Shown piece by piece: positions 1 to 8,182 of a stretch of 64,000 nt of DNA; position 1 is the stretch's first letter; every line of letters starts with the position of its first letter. Source of the stretch: JAUZRW01 sp964549915 (GTDB lineage Bacteria > Chloroflexota > Anaerolineae > Aggregatilineales > Phototrophicaceae); the NCBI GenBank assembly GCA_964549915.1, contig CAZJWX010000014.1, forward strand, positions 1-64,000. Direction: 5' to 3'. The translations under genes and the position numbers were made by a program. Below the pieces are notes generated by a model. It made no database searches, was not told the origin of the DNA, and was given only the letters and a program-made list of their open reading frames with translations.

Positions 1-2122
1 GCGCCAGCCCCGGGGTGTCCAGCACCACCTGACGCGGATCGCCTGTCAGGCCGCGCGTCAGGGTGCGCAGCGTGTCGCGGCTCAGCGGGACGGAGGTCGC
101 CCCGGCCAGCTGCGTCTTGAGTGCCCGCAGGAAGTCGTCTGAATTGGGATTGAGGGTCGGTTGGGCCGTTTGCAGGTCGCGGATGGCGGTGGCGACCTCG
201 GTCATGTCATCCTCGGTGTGGGCATCCAGCACGCGCGCCATGTCCGGTGCTGCCGTCGGGCCGAAGGCCGCCTGCAAACCCGCGTCCGCGCTGGCGAAAT
301 CCGGTGAAGCGTAGTAGTCGCGGATCGCTTTCAGCGGACGGGCCTGCTCTGCCTGTTCCCGTTGCCCCTCACGGTCGCGTTCGACGGGAGTCGCGCCCAG
401 CGCAGTCACCACCAGCCGCAGGTCTTCTGTCTGGAAGCGCCCGACCAGATCCGTCGGCAGGCGTTGCGCCACCGTGTCCTGGAAGCCGCTGCTGCTGGCG
501 GGCAGGGTCGGGTTGGCACGGCGGACTGCGCTCACCGCAGCGACGATTTCCAGCAGCTCGTCTTCGCTGTGGGCGTCGAAGATGTGGGCCAACCGCGGCG
601 CGGTCGCCGGGCCGAAGGTCTGGGCCAGTTGTTCCTGGCGGATCGCCGGGTCCGGCTGGCGGTAGTAATCCTGTACCGCCTCGCGGCGCGTCTCGTTGAC
701 GGTCTCATCCGGTCGCGGCGGCACCAGCAGACCGGCAGCCACTGGCCCCAGCGCCGTCCGCGCCACCGCGCCTTCAGCGAACTCGGACGCCATCTGTCCA
801 AAGCGTGTCTCGCGCAGGCCGGGCATGAGCGAGGTCATGTAGGAGGCTCGCATCAGGGTCGGGTTACCGCCGAGAGCCACACCCGCCGCCTGCGTCAGCG
901 AGTTGCCGGTCGAGAGTGCCAGCCCCGCCCCGGCAGCCCCCAGCGCCGCGCCGGTCGCCATTCCCGCTGCGCCCACTGCCGCCTGACCGGGTGAGCCAAT
1001 CGTGCCGCCGGTGACCTGGCTCATCGCGCCGAACAGCCGGTTGATGCCGTTCCAGATGGCCTTCAGGGCGGCCAGCAGCAGGATGAAGACCAGCACCAGC
1101 CCGACCAACACCGTGCCCAGCGTCACCACGGCGTTGCCCGTCACCGCGCCGACCAGCACGAAGCTGATGATGAGCGACAGGAACAGGGACATCAGCACCG
1201 ATTGGATGAACAGCTCGATGACCAGGTTGAGCACGCTCCACACCAGCACCTCGGTGTGCTTGAAGAAGGCGAACAGGATCGCCACGAAGGCCGAGGCGAA
1301 GGCCAACCCCATCGCGATCGCCAGCGCCAGGTGGATGATCTGCTCCAGCACGCCGAAGATACTGATGAAGCCGCCCATGAACAGGCGCACGATGCCCTGC
1401 ACCGCCCGGCCCAGCGAGGCCTCACGCTCGGTACGGCTCATATCGCCGAAGAAGTTGCCGCCCTGGGCAAAGTCAAAATAACCATCCGGCACGATATACG
1501 ACCAGGGCAGCCGCTCGATGGGATGGGGTGAGGTCGCTGGTGCGACCACGTCATAGCCGCTGGCACCGAGGTAGCTCATCGCCACGTCCAGTCCATCCAC
1601 GTACTGGTCACCGGGGATGAAGACCCCGAACTGGTTGGTCGGCGTGGGGATCTCTTCTTCGGCTCCACTGCCGACCTGATCCAGCGCGGCGAGTGCCCCG
1701 CCACCGTCACCGAGCAGATCCAATCCTTCCTGGTAGAAAGCGCCGGAGATACTCCGGCGCATCTCCTCCACACCGTGATACAACTGCGGTCCGCCCTCGA
1801 ACAGCAGCAGCGCCGCCAGGAACCAGACGACCGCACTTTTGAACTCGACCACCCGAATTTTGAGGAAGACCCCCATCAGGTAGGTCGCCGCCAGCACCAG
1901 CAGCGCGAGGGTGAAGACCGGGGCCAGGAAGACTTCGGTCTGGGCACCGAGCGAGGCCAGCAGCGGCGTAAAGGCCTGGTTGATGAGCCAGTCCGTGATT
2001 GCCATAACGGTATAGCCCGTTAGCAGCAGCGCCCGCTGCAAGCTCCACATGAACGCGCCGAACTCGTACAGCAGCGTGTAGAGCATCTGCATCACCGGTA
2101 CCACGATTGCACCATCCAGCAT
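1..2122 (-). CDS. VirB6/TrbL-like conjugation membrane protein (3'-truncated by window edge)
   Basis: An open frame of 707 codons starts at the ATG at 2122 and runs off the left edge without a stop. Hydrophobic segments lie near residues 27-45, 63-88, 98-110, 245-287 and 295-358. A Gly/Ala-rich stretch (about 365-420) and a long soluble C-terminal half follow. A large polytopic N-terminus with a small-residue linker and cytoplasmic tail is the plan of VirB6/TrbL-type inner-membrane channel proteins of type IV secretion; assignment by architecture is inference. The tail contains two related blocks (residues about 481-555 and 597-672), each with a DYY motif, a TFGP/AFGP motif and a DAH-(S/T)-ED motif. 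The start lies 3 bp beyond the stop of the upstream lipoprotein gene, so the genes are probably cotranscribed. Confidence 0.6.
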   Translation of the reverse strand, partial: MLDGAIVVPVMQMLYTLLYEFGAFMWSLQRALLLTGYTVMAITDWLINQAFTPLLASLGAQTEVFLAPVFTLALLVLAATYLMGVFLKIRVVEFKSAVVWFLAALLLFEGGPQLYHGVEEMRRSISGAFYQEGLDLLGDGGGALAALDQVGSGAEEEIPTPTNQFGVFIPGDQYVDGLDVAMSYLGASGYDVVAPATSPHPIERLPWSYIVPDGYFDFAQGGNFFGDMSRTEREASLGRAVQGIVRLFMGGFISIFGVLEQIIHLALAIAMGLAFASAFVAILFAFFKHTEVLVWSVLNLVIELFIQSVLMSLFLSLIISFVLVGAVTGNAVVTLGTVLVGLVLVFILLLAALKAIWNGINRLFGAMSQVTGGTIGSPGQAAVGAAGMATGAALGAAGAGLALSTGNSLTQAAGVALGGNPTLMRASYMTSLMPGLRETRFGQMASEFAEGAVARTALGPVAAGLLVPPRPDETVNETRREAVQDYYRQPDPAIRQEQLAQTFGPATAPRLAHIFDAHSEDELLEIVAAVSAVRRANPTLPASSSGFQDTVAQRLPTDLVGRFQTEDLRLVVTALGATPVERDREGQREQAEQARPLKAIRDYYASPDFASADAGLQAAFGPTAAPDMARVLDAHTEDDMTEVATAIRDLQTAQPTLNPNSDDFLRALKTQLAGATSVPLSRDTLRTLTRGLTGDPRQVVLDTPGLA

Positions 2123-2125
2123 GGT

Positions 2126-3091
2126 CTAGCCCTCCCCGCACCAGGTGCACCAGGGCGGATAGACCGGCGTCGGCGAAGGCGTCGGTGTTGGCAGGGGGGC
2201 CACCGGTGTCGGCAGCGTCGCGCCCGGTGCCAGGTTGCCGGCGCAGTCCGGGTTGGCATCCGTGACCCAGTAGGCCACGTTGCCGCCGGTCATGTCGCCG
2301 TCGCGCCCGCCGGAGACCGGGTCGAGCGCCCAGCCAAAACGGCCTGGTTCGCCCACCGGGGTGAAGGCCGTCAGCGTCAGGCGGTAATCCTCCCCTGGCC
2401 CGACCTCCAGTGCGTCCAGCACCGCCGCTTGCAGCGTGATCCCGGCTGCGGCAGCCGCCTCTTGGGAAGCCCACCACTGCCCTTCCGCCACACCTTCTGT
2501 TGTCGTGACGCTCGCCACGAAGACCTGTCCGCCGGGGATGGCGAAGTAGGGGGCAGTCCCGATGTTCTCGATCTCGACCGTCCAGGCGACCACCTGCCGG
2601 GTCGCAGCCACCGGGTAGACCGTCACGTCCTCGATCCGCAGGCGCACACTCACCGCCGAGTCGAAGCCGCCGGTGTAGACATCCGCGCCCAGGTGGAAGC
2701 CGCCCGTGATGATGTAAGGGGTTGGTGTGGGCCAGGGCGTCAGGGTCGGACGCGGCGTGCTGGTCGCGCCGGGCAGGCTGTACCCTGGTGTGCTGTAAGC
2801 ACCGCCCGGATAAGGGGTGTGGGTCGCACAGAACGAGCCGTTCCAGACGCAGCCGGGGACGGGCGTGTAAGTTGCGTATCCCGATGGCGGCACCTGGATG
2901 TCCGGCTGCACCTGGGTCGGTGCCTGGGTATGCGTCGGCTGCGGGGTACTGGTCGGGCAGATGAACTGCGGCACGTCCAGAATACGCACGCTGTCCGCTG
3001 TCGCACCCCCGCAGGCCAGGATCGCCAGCAGCAGAGTGAAACCGACTGTGTATAAGGAGAGCGCCCGCCGGCGCTGATCTGTTTGGGTCAT
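2126..3091 (-). CDS. Secreted lipoprotein with Pro/Thr-rich stalk
   Basis: A 321-residue protein begins MTQTDQRRRALSLYT, followed by a hydrophobic segment ending LLAILACGG. This is a good lipobox, with Cys as the lipidated residue. Residues about 40-130 are rich in Pro and Thr and carry several Cys, which suggests an extended extracytoplasmic stalk. A beta-rich domain (about 140-285) follows, then another TPTP stretch and a C-terminal CTWCGEG. The start at 3091 is chosen because AAAGGA precedes it by about 8 bases; an in-frame ATG at 3124 overlaps the upstream stop (ATGA) but would put 11 polar residues before the signal. It is probably a surface component of the conjugative module. No specific family is recognised. 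Confidence 0.65.
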   Translation of the reverse strand: MTQTDQRRRALSLYTVGFTLLLAILACGGATADSVRILDVPQFICPTSTPQPTHTQAPTQVQPDIQVPPSGYATYTPVPGCVWNGSFCATHTPYPGGAYSTPGYSLPGATSTPRPTLTPWPTPTPYIITGGFHLGADVYTGGFDSAVSVRLRIEDVTVYPVAATRQVVAWTVEIENIGTAPYFAIPGGQVFVASVTTTEGVAEGQWWASQEAAAAAGITLQAAVLDALEVGPGEDYRLTLTAFTPVGEPGRFGWALDPVSGGRDGDMTGGNVAYWVTDANPDCAGNLAPGATLPTPVAPLPTPTPSPTPVYPPWCTWCGEG

Positions 3092-3120
3092 GGCGTGTCC
3101 TTTTGCTTGCAAAGGCCCTG

Positions 3121-4497
3121 TCATGGGATGAGTCCTGGCTGCGTCCCGGCTTCCAGCAGCAGCGTCCAGCGAGCCGACTGGCTTCGTCCGCGTCCGGCGC
3201 GTACCGGGAAGGTTTCGTCGAAGTAGGGCACCACCACCGTCACCGGGTTGGCGGTCACCGCTTGCAAACGCACAAAGCCGCGCTCGTCGGTCAGGCCGCT
3301 CGCCAGCAGGCGGTTGGTGGTCGTGTCCAGCATCCGCGCCGAGATACCCTGTACCCCTTCGTCGGCGTCGGCACTGTCGTTGCGGTTCAGGTCATACGCC
3401 ACCACCACCTCAACCGCGACCAGCATATCCGGGATGGGTGTAGCCGTCGGCTGGGGCGTCGGTGGTTGGGAGACCAGGGCGATGTTTGCGACCGGCTGGC
3501 GGGTGGCCTCACTGGCCGGGTCTCCCGGCACTGTCATCGGTGCGATCCGGGTCGGCAGCGGCGGCCCGCGAAAGACCTCGACCGCGTCAATGGCAACGGC
3601 GGTTTCGCCGGAACGCGCTGCCAGCACCACGACGTCCAGCACGTGATAACCGGCCTCGACGAAGAAGGGTCCGGCAAAATAGTAGCCAACTTCATCGGCG
3701 TGGGTATCGACGACCGCCAGCGAGGTGGTGCCGTCCAGGATCAGCTCGAAGCGCCCGCCCTGCGGCTGCACCCGGTAGATCACGCGCACGCCGTCTCCTG
3801 TAAACGGAAAGCGCAGCGTCGCCTCGGCGGAAGCCGATTGGCGGTAGCCGCCTGCCGAAGCCCGGCTGTCCTGCCCCAGCCCCCACGAACCGATGACGGC
3901 GATGAAGGCGCTGCTCTCGAAACGCTGCCAGCCAAAACCGGGTGTGGGCGATGCTGCTGGCGGCGGTAGCGGCTGCACGACGACCGGTGGCGGTACGGTT
4001 GGTGGCGGCGGAAAGGTCGGGATAATGATGATTGGCGGCGGCAGGGTTGGGATCACGGGTGGCGTGACGACCACTGTCTGCGGCACGACCACCGTCTCGA
4101 CAATCGCTGTCCAGGTTGGTGAGGGTGGCGTTGCCGTCGCAGTTGCGGTGAGGGTGGCTGTCTCGGACGGGGCCAGAGTCGCCACATCGGTGACGGTTGG
4201 CGTCGCGCTGGGCGATGCGGTTGTACTCGGGGTAGCCGTTGCCGTGCTTGTCACGGTCGGTGAGGGTGTAATTGTTGCAGTCTCGGTGGGTGTCAGCGTG
4301 GACGTTGCTGTTGGGGTACTCGTCAGGGTTGCTGTTGGCTGCGGTGTCACTTCCTGGGCTGGCGCTGCGCCCGGGCCGATGCTCACCATGAGCACCATTC
4401 CGATGAGCACCGGGCGCAGCATATGTTGGGGGAAGCGGGAAATCGGAAAACGCAAGGGACACACAACCTGCAAGCCAGCCAGCAAGACTGACTTCAC
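3121..4497 (-). CDS. Secreted Pro/Thr-rich protein with beta-sandwich and Cna_B-like domains
   Basis: This is a 458-codon frame. A signal-like segment (MLRPVLIGMVLMVSIG, ending near AAPAQ) begins at an internal ATG at 4422, so the real start may be there rather than at the GTG at 4497; neither has a strong ribosome site. A Thr/Pro/Ser stalk of about 90 residues follows. Next is a beta-sandwich of about 130 residues (around residues 190-315) resembling carbohydrate-binding or ligand-binding folds. The C-terminal domain has the pattern DLNRNDSADADEGVQG, typical of SdrD-B/carboxypeptidase-regulatory-like repeats that describe metal-bound surface proteins. It overlaps the lipoprotein frame by ATGA. 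An adhesin or surface role in the mobile element is inferred. Confidence 0.6.
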   Translation of the reverse strand: MKSVLLAGLQVVCPLRFPISRFPQHMLRPVLIGMVLMVSIGPGAAPAQEVTPQPTATLTSTPTATSTLTPTETATITPSPTVTSTATATPSTTASPSATPTVTDVATLAPSETATLTATATATPPSPTWTAIVETVVVPQTVVVTPPVIPTLPPPIIIIPTFPPPPTVPPPVVVQPLPPPAASPTPGFGWQRFESSAFIAVIGSWGLGQDSRASAGGYRQSASAEATLRFPFTGDGVRVIYRVQPQGGRFELILDGTTSLAVVDTHADEVGYYFAGPFFVEAGYHVLDVVVLAARSGETAVAIDAVEVFRGPPLPTRIAPMTVPGDPASEATRQPVANIALVSQPPTPQPTATPIPDMLVAVEVVVAYDLNRNDSADADEGVQGISARMLDTTTNRLLASGLTDERGFVRLQAVTANPVTVVVPYFDETFPVRAGRGRSQSARWTLLLEAGTQPGLIP

Positions 4498-4584
4498 GGT
4501 AGCATCCGGGGGACTCGAGGCGTTATCCAGCCTCTGAGATTGGCGGCTCAGGTTGTGATGAAAGTGATCTCAGGTTTTTGAGGT

Positions 4585-5226
4585 TCAGGCCGACCGGTGA
4601 ATGAGTCCCCATGCCGCGGCGCGTTCCAGCAGCGCACCGTTGGTGTCCACGTCGAACAGACTGCGCAGGTAGCTCTGCACCTGGTAGATGGCCTGGGTGG
4701 TTCGTCCAAGCTCCGCCGCAATCTGAGCAGCGGGTTGGTATTCGGCCATGCCGCGCAGCACGGCCCGATGGTAGGCGTTCAAGCGGGGCAGCACCCGGTC
4801 GGTGAGGTGTTCCGCTTCTGCCAGCGCCGCGGCTGCGGTCGGCGAGTAGTAGGTGCCACCTTCCAGCACATCCGTGACGGCCCCTTTGAGCCGTTCCGCC
4901 AGCCGGTCGCCCAGGTACAGATACCCGGCGATACCCAGGCGCGAGGCCTGGAGGACGCGCTGGGGCGTGCAGATGCTGTCGATGAGGATGATACGGGTGG
5001 CTAAGTTGCCGGTAGGCTGGAATGAATTGTCGCCCAGATGGGTAGCGGCATCATCCATGATGAGGAGGTCAGATTTCGATGACGTTGTGACCGTATCGAT
5101 AGGCCTGATCTCCACACGAAAGCCTGCTTCACGCAGTGTGTCGTGGACGGCACGGGCGAGCAAATCGTAGCCGCACATGACTGCCACTGACGCTTGTTCC
5201 ACTTGTTTTACTGCACCCATCTGCAT
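4585..5226 (-). CDS. LuxR/NarL-like transcriptional regulator with degenerate receiver domain
   Basis: About 213 residues. The N-terminal 125 residues follow a receiver fold (SVAVMCGYDLLARAVHD, DLLIMDDA, RIILIDS, GYLYLGD), but the acidic pocket and phospho-acceptor are not canonical, so phosphorylation is doubtful. The C-terminal 65 residues contain a helix-turn-helix of the GerE/LuxR kind (AYHRAVLRGMAEYQPAAQIA, then TTQAIYQVQSYLRSLF). The ATG at 5226 is chosen; GTG 5235 and ATG 5220 are also in frame and no Shine-Dalgarno stands out. The promoter side carries nested inverted repeats that could be its own operator. It probably controls the gene group to its left; that link is inferred from adjacency. 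Confidence 0.6.
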   Translation of the reverse strand: MQMGAVKQVEQASVAVMCGYDLLARAVHDTLREAGFRVEIRPIDTVTTSSKSDLLIMDDAATHLGDNSFQPTGNLATRIILIDSICTPQRVLQASRLGIAGYLYLGDRLAERLKGAVTDVLEGGTYYSPTAAAALAEAEHLTDRVLPRLNAYHRAVLRGMAEYQPAAQIAAELGRTTQAIYQVQSYLRSLFDVDTNGALLERAAAWGLIHRSA

Positions 5227-5233
5227 GACACGC

Positions 5234-5275
5234 ACCCAAATACAATATAATGGGTATTGTATCAGATTATTGGGT
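5234..5275. promoter_or_regulatory. Nested inverted repeats, candidate operator of the LuxR-like regulator
   Basis: ATACAATA (5240-5247) and TATTGTAT (5255-5262) form a perfect 8-bp inverted repeat with a 7-bp spacer. They are nested within ACCCAA (5234-5239) and TTGGGT (5270-5275). The element covers the start region of the regulator gene, a position suited to autorepression. Function is inferred. Confidence 0.4.
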
Positions 5276-5487
5276 TTTTCACATCCTCGTGTGCACTATC
5301 AAGTCTGCTCCAGAGTAATCAATTAATTGGGAGACACAGACCGCAGTGGCTGTTCTTTAACCGAGATATTGTCGTTAATTCGTCTCGCACCTCCTTGTAC
5401 GTTGCTGACGATTTACCATTGAACTGACACACAATGAGGCTCACATTTTGTTGCGATATACCATATAACTTGCTTGGCCTCCGATTA

Positions 5488-6405
5488 CTACATAGCATCA
5501 AGCAGAAATGCTGGTGCCCACCAGTAATCGTATATGTGGCTCCGCGTTATGTGAGTAAATCCGGCCTGCCGTAATTCGCGTTCCCAGTGGGCGGCGGGCT
5601 GTTCATAGTTGACCCGCGCCGCTGTGCTGTCGAAATAACCTAACATTACTGGCATCAGGAAGCCCTGCGCCACCGGCGAATCGACAGCATACTCCGCCAG
5701 TCCGCGCTCGAAGCGGTCCATCACGTAGGCGGCATATTGCGGGGCCAGCGTATCTGCGAACTGCGGCACATCAAACTCCGCAATGAGCAATCGGCTGGTG
5801 TGTGTACGCAGCCACGCCAGCACGCCGCGTCGCTCTGTGACCGGCAGGGATTGCAGCGCAAACGTAGACTGGACCATTTCCCAGTGCTGGCTCGCGTCCG
5901 TTTCTTCCATGAATGCCTGTACAGTCTGGTTATGCGAGGTATACGTTTGTGAACAAGCATCCAGGGCGTTCGCTAACTTGTTGACCATCGCGGTTGAGGG
6001 TTCAATTACGTCAATGTGAGCAACTTGTGATGTGAGCGCGGGCAGCAGTGCGTAGCCGTCTCCCGTCCCGATGTCCAGCAGTCGTAGATTGGTGTACCCG
6101 GCATAGACCTGACCCAGGCGTGAACTCACGTTTTCGTAAAGGGGGACATTACCGCCCCCACGTATGAATGCTTCAAACCCGGCGGGTTCCACGTAGGCAT
6201 CGTGGCGCTGCCCATTTTGCAAGGCTGTCAGATGTTCAACGTCAGAACGGGTCGGACAGATGGGTCGGGTAAAATAGAGGAGACTTTCCAACCCATTCAA
6301 GATCATAGGAGATAGCAAATGGGAAAGAAAGCCAAGACCCAATCTGACAAGGCCAGTGCAGAAGCGACCATCCAGACCATCCGTCGCAAGACCCGACGCA
6401 AGCAC
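5488..6405 (-). CDS. Class I SAM-dependent methyltransferase, 5' end replaced by an insertion sequence
   Basis: The reading frame has 305 codons, but only 5488-6232 is native; codons upstream of 6232 are antisense reading through the IS copy. The native part has glycine-rich motif I (LLDIGTGDGYALLPAL), an acidic motif II region (IDVIEPSTAMVN) and a later motif (MVQSTFALQSLP), the Rossmann methyltransferase layout. The substrate cannot be told. The sequence HDAYVEPAGFEAFI near the junction looks like the beginning of the original protein, so little may be missing. However, the native start codon and promoter are gone; the only in-frame candidates are a TTG at 6222 or ATGs inside the IS. It is probably a decaying gene. 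Confidence 0.6.
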   Translation of the reverse strand: MLASGLATDGLDGRFCTGLVRLGLGFLSHLLSPMILNGLESLLYFTRPICPTRSDVEHLTALQNGQRHDAYVEPAGFEAFIRGGGNVPLYENVSSRLGQVYAGYTNLRLLDIGTGDGYALLPALTSQVAHIDVIEPSTAMVNKLANALDACSQTYTSHNQTVQAFMEETDASQHWEMVQSTFALQSLPVTERRGVLAWLRTHTSRLLIAEFDVPQFADTLAPQYAAYVMDRFERGLAEYAVDSPVAQGFLMPVMLGYFDSTAARVNYEQPAAHWERELRQAGFTHITRSHIYDYWWAPAFLLDAM

Positions 6406-6702
6406 AGCGCCGAGGAAAAGATCCGCATCGTCATTGAAGGCTTGCGGGGTGATGACACCATTGCTGAGCTATGCCGCCGAGAGGGGATCGCCCAAAGCCT
6501 GTACTACAAATGGTCCAAAGAGTTCATGGAAGCGGGCAAATCACGCCTGGCGGGCGACACCAAACGCGAGGCCAGTCGTGAAGACGTCGCTGACTTGCGC
6601 GCAGAGAATGAGCAGTTGAAGCAGGTGGTGGCCGAGCTGGTGCTCAAGAACCGCGTGCTGAAAAAAAGTCTGACCGGTTTGGCGAGCGAGTGGGACGTAT
6701 GA
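6319..6702 (+). CDS. IS3-family transposase OrfA
   Basis: 127 residues. The start ATG at 6319 is preceded by ATAGGAGATAGCAA, a good ribosome site. Residues about 25-70 hold the HTH_Tnp_1-type helix-turn-helix (HSAEEKIRIVIEGL, then IAELCRREGI). The C-terminal third is a leucine-zipper-like coiled coil (LRAENEQLKQVVAELVLKNR). This is the DNA-binding part of a two-frame IS3 transposase. A run of seven A at 6661-6667 lies in the last codons, and the -1 frame is open from there into OrfB. Programmed slippage producing an OrfAB fusion is therefore possible. The first 117 bases are repeated in inverted orientation at 7756-7872. Confidence 0.85.
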   Translation: MGKKAKTQSDKASAEATIQTIRRKTRRKHSAEEKIRIVIEGLRGDDTIAELCRREGIAQSLYYKWSKEFMEAGKSRLAGDTKREASREDVADLRAENEQLKQVVAELVLKNRVLKKSLTGLASEWDV

Positions 6703-7691
6703 GCCGCTATTCGCAGGCCGAGAAGGTGGAAATCATCCAGATGGTGGAAGCGTCTGAGTTATCGGTCAAACAAACGCTGCAAGAGCTGGATGTGCCCCGT
6801 AGCACGTTTTACGACTGGTATCGGCGGTATCAGGAAGGCGGCCCTGAGGGACTGGCTGATCGTCGTCCTCAGCGGCGACAGTTCTGGAATCAGATCCCCG
6901 ATCAAGTGCGTGAGCATGTGGTGGATGTGGCCCTGGAACACACCGAGATGTCGCCGCGTCAACTGGCGTGGCATATCACCGACACAGACGGCTATTTCAT
7001 CAGCGAATCCAGCGTGTATCGCATTCTCAAACGCTACGATCTCATCACCAGCCCTGCCTTTGAACTGGTGAGTGCCAAAGATGAGTTTGAGCATCAAACC
7101 AAACGGATCAATGAGATGTGGCAGACGGACTTCACCCAGTTCAAAGTGATCGATTGGGGCACCTACTATCTGTGTACCATACTGGACGATTACTCGCGTT
7201 ACATCCTGGCCTGGCGGCTGGCACCGACGATGGGCAGCGCCGATGTCGAGGAGACGCTCAAGCTGGCGATGGCCAAAACCAGGCTCACTCACATCAAGGT
7301 CAAACATCGTCCGCGCCTCCTATCCGATAACGGCTCGGCCTGCATCTCTCACGACCTGAAGCAATTTCTGGATCGCTACCAGATGGATCATGTGCGGGGC
7401 GCACCCTATCATCCCCAAACACAGGGCAAAATCGAGCGCTATCATCGGTCGATGAAGTCGATCATCAGGTTGGACCATTACTATGCACCATCGGATCTCG
7501 AGCAGGCGATTGCCGATTTCGTGTGTTTCTACAACACCCAGCGTTACCATGAATCGCTCGATAATGTCACACCGGCTGATGTCTATTTTGGGCGACAGCA
7601 AACGATTCTCACCCAGCGGGAGTTGATTAAGCAACAGACCTTACAGCACCGACGAAGAACCTACTTGCAACAAACGGTTGCTGTGGGGTAA
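6699..7691 (+). CDS. IS3-family transposase OrfB (DDE catalytic subunit)
   Basis: 330 residues from the ATG at 6699, which overlaps the OrfA stop as ATGA; a GTG at 6690 is also in frame. The N-terminus has a helix-turn-helix (VEASELSVKQTLQELDV, STFYDWYRRY). The integrase core follows with Asp144 (QTDFTQF), Asp210 (SDNGSA) and Glu246 (GKIERYH). The last two are 35 residues apart, the DD(35)E spacing of IS3-like enzymes. The frame is intact, so the enzyme could still act on both this copy and the truncated neighbour. Confidence 0.85.
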   Translation: MSRYSQAEKVEIIQMVEASELSVKQTLQELDVPRSTFYDWYRRYQEGGPEGLADRRPQRRQFWNQIPDQVREHVVDVALEHTEMSPRQLAWHITDTDGYFISESSVYRILKRYDLITSPAFELVSAKDEFEHQTKRINEMWQTDFTQFKVIDWGTYYLCTILDDYSRYILAWRLAPTMGSADVEETLKLAMAKTRLTHIKVKHRPRLLSDNGSACISHDLKQFLDRYQMDHVRGAPYHPQTQGKIERYHRSMKSIIRLDHYYAPSDLEQAIADFVCFYNTQRYHESLDNVTPADVYFGRQQTILTQRELIKQQTLQHRRRTYLQQTVAVG

Positions 7692-7755
7692 AAATGTAGA
7701 CGAAGTCTCCTTTATCTCAATGCCTCTTGTGTCCGAAAAGTTTTGACGACTTACA

Positions 7756-7958
7756 AATGACGATGCGGATCTTTTCCTCGGCGCTGTGCTTGCGTCGGGT
7801 CTTGCGACGGATGGTCTGGATGGTCGCTTCTGCACTGGCCTTGTCAGATTGGGTCTTGGCTTTCTTTCCCATTTGCTATCTCCTATGATCTTGAATGGGT
7901 TGGAAAGTCTCCTCTATTTTACCCGACCCATCTGTCCGACCCGTTCTGACGTTGAACA
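7756..7958 (-). mobile_element. Truncated inverted second copy of the same IS (203-bp left end)
   Basis: This segment is the reverse complement of 6233-6435 with no mismatch seen. It contains the left terminal repeat, the ribosome site and the first 39 codons of orfA (ATG at 7872). It abuts the right end of the complete copy with no intervening base. The remaining part of this copy is missing, consistent with IS-promoted deletion or insertion of one copy into the other. Confidence 0.85.
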
Positions 7959-8149
7959 GCGCGCTTGGCATCACCAAGCGCGTCATCCTGGAGATGTACG
8001 ATCAGATGTCCGCGCTGCCGACAATGGCTGTCCCAGCGCCGAAGGACGAGTCCGCGACGTATGATGTGCCGGATGTGAGTCAGTGGGAGACGTGGCTCAG
8101 TCCGGGGCCGGCGAGTCCCGACGTGGCGCATCCTGATAATCGAGAGTGA
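7959..8149 (+). pseudogene. 3' remnant of an unidentified gene cut by the IS
   Basis: From the end of the truncated IS copy an open frame continues for about 62 codons to TGA at 8147-8149 (ALGITKRVILEMYDQM...SPDVAHPDNRE). The composition and acidic, Pro-rich tail look like a genuine protein C-terminus. No start exists outside the IS. The parent protein is not recognised, so this is a remnant whose 5' part was lost in the IS rearrangement. Confidence 0.4.
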
Positions 8150-8182
8150 TGGTAGAATGAAAGCAAACGATAGGAGATCACA

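Larger units (their letters stand above)
6233..7755 (+). mobile_element. IS3-type insertion sequence, complete copy
   Basis: The element is 1,523 bp, begins TG and ends CA, and carries two overlapping transposase frames. The ends are imperfect inverted repeats of about 55 bp. Read inwards, both ends share TGT, then CGTCAnAAC, TCGGACA and GGAGACTT in the same order (left 6233-6287, right complement 7755-7702). There is no matching target duplication: the left flank ends CAGA while the right flank is the interior of a second copy of the same element. The copy therefore reached this position by rearrangement or lost one flank afterwards. Confidence 0.8.

Noticed and set aside
5319..5501. 60-codon minus-strand frame overlapping the methyltransferase stop
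   Set aside because: There is no ribosome site, domain or supporting context, and the region is AT-rich with chance frames.
6230..7760. Target-site duplication for the complete IS copy
   Set aside because: The 3-5 bases on the left (CAGA) and right (AATG) do not match. The right flank is another copy of the element.
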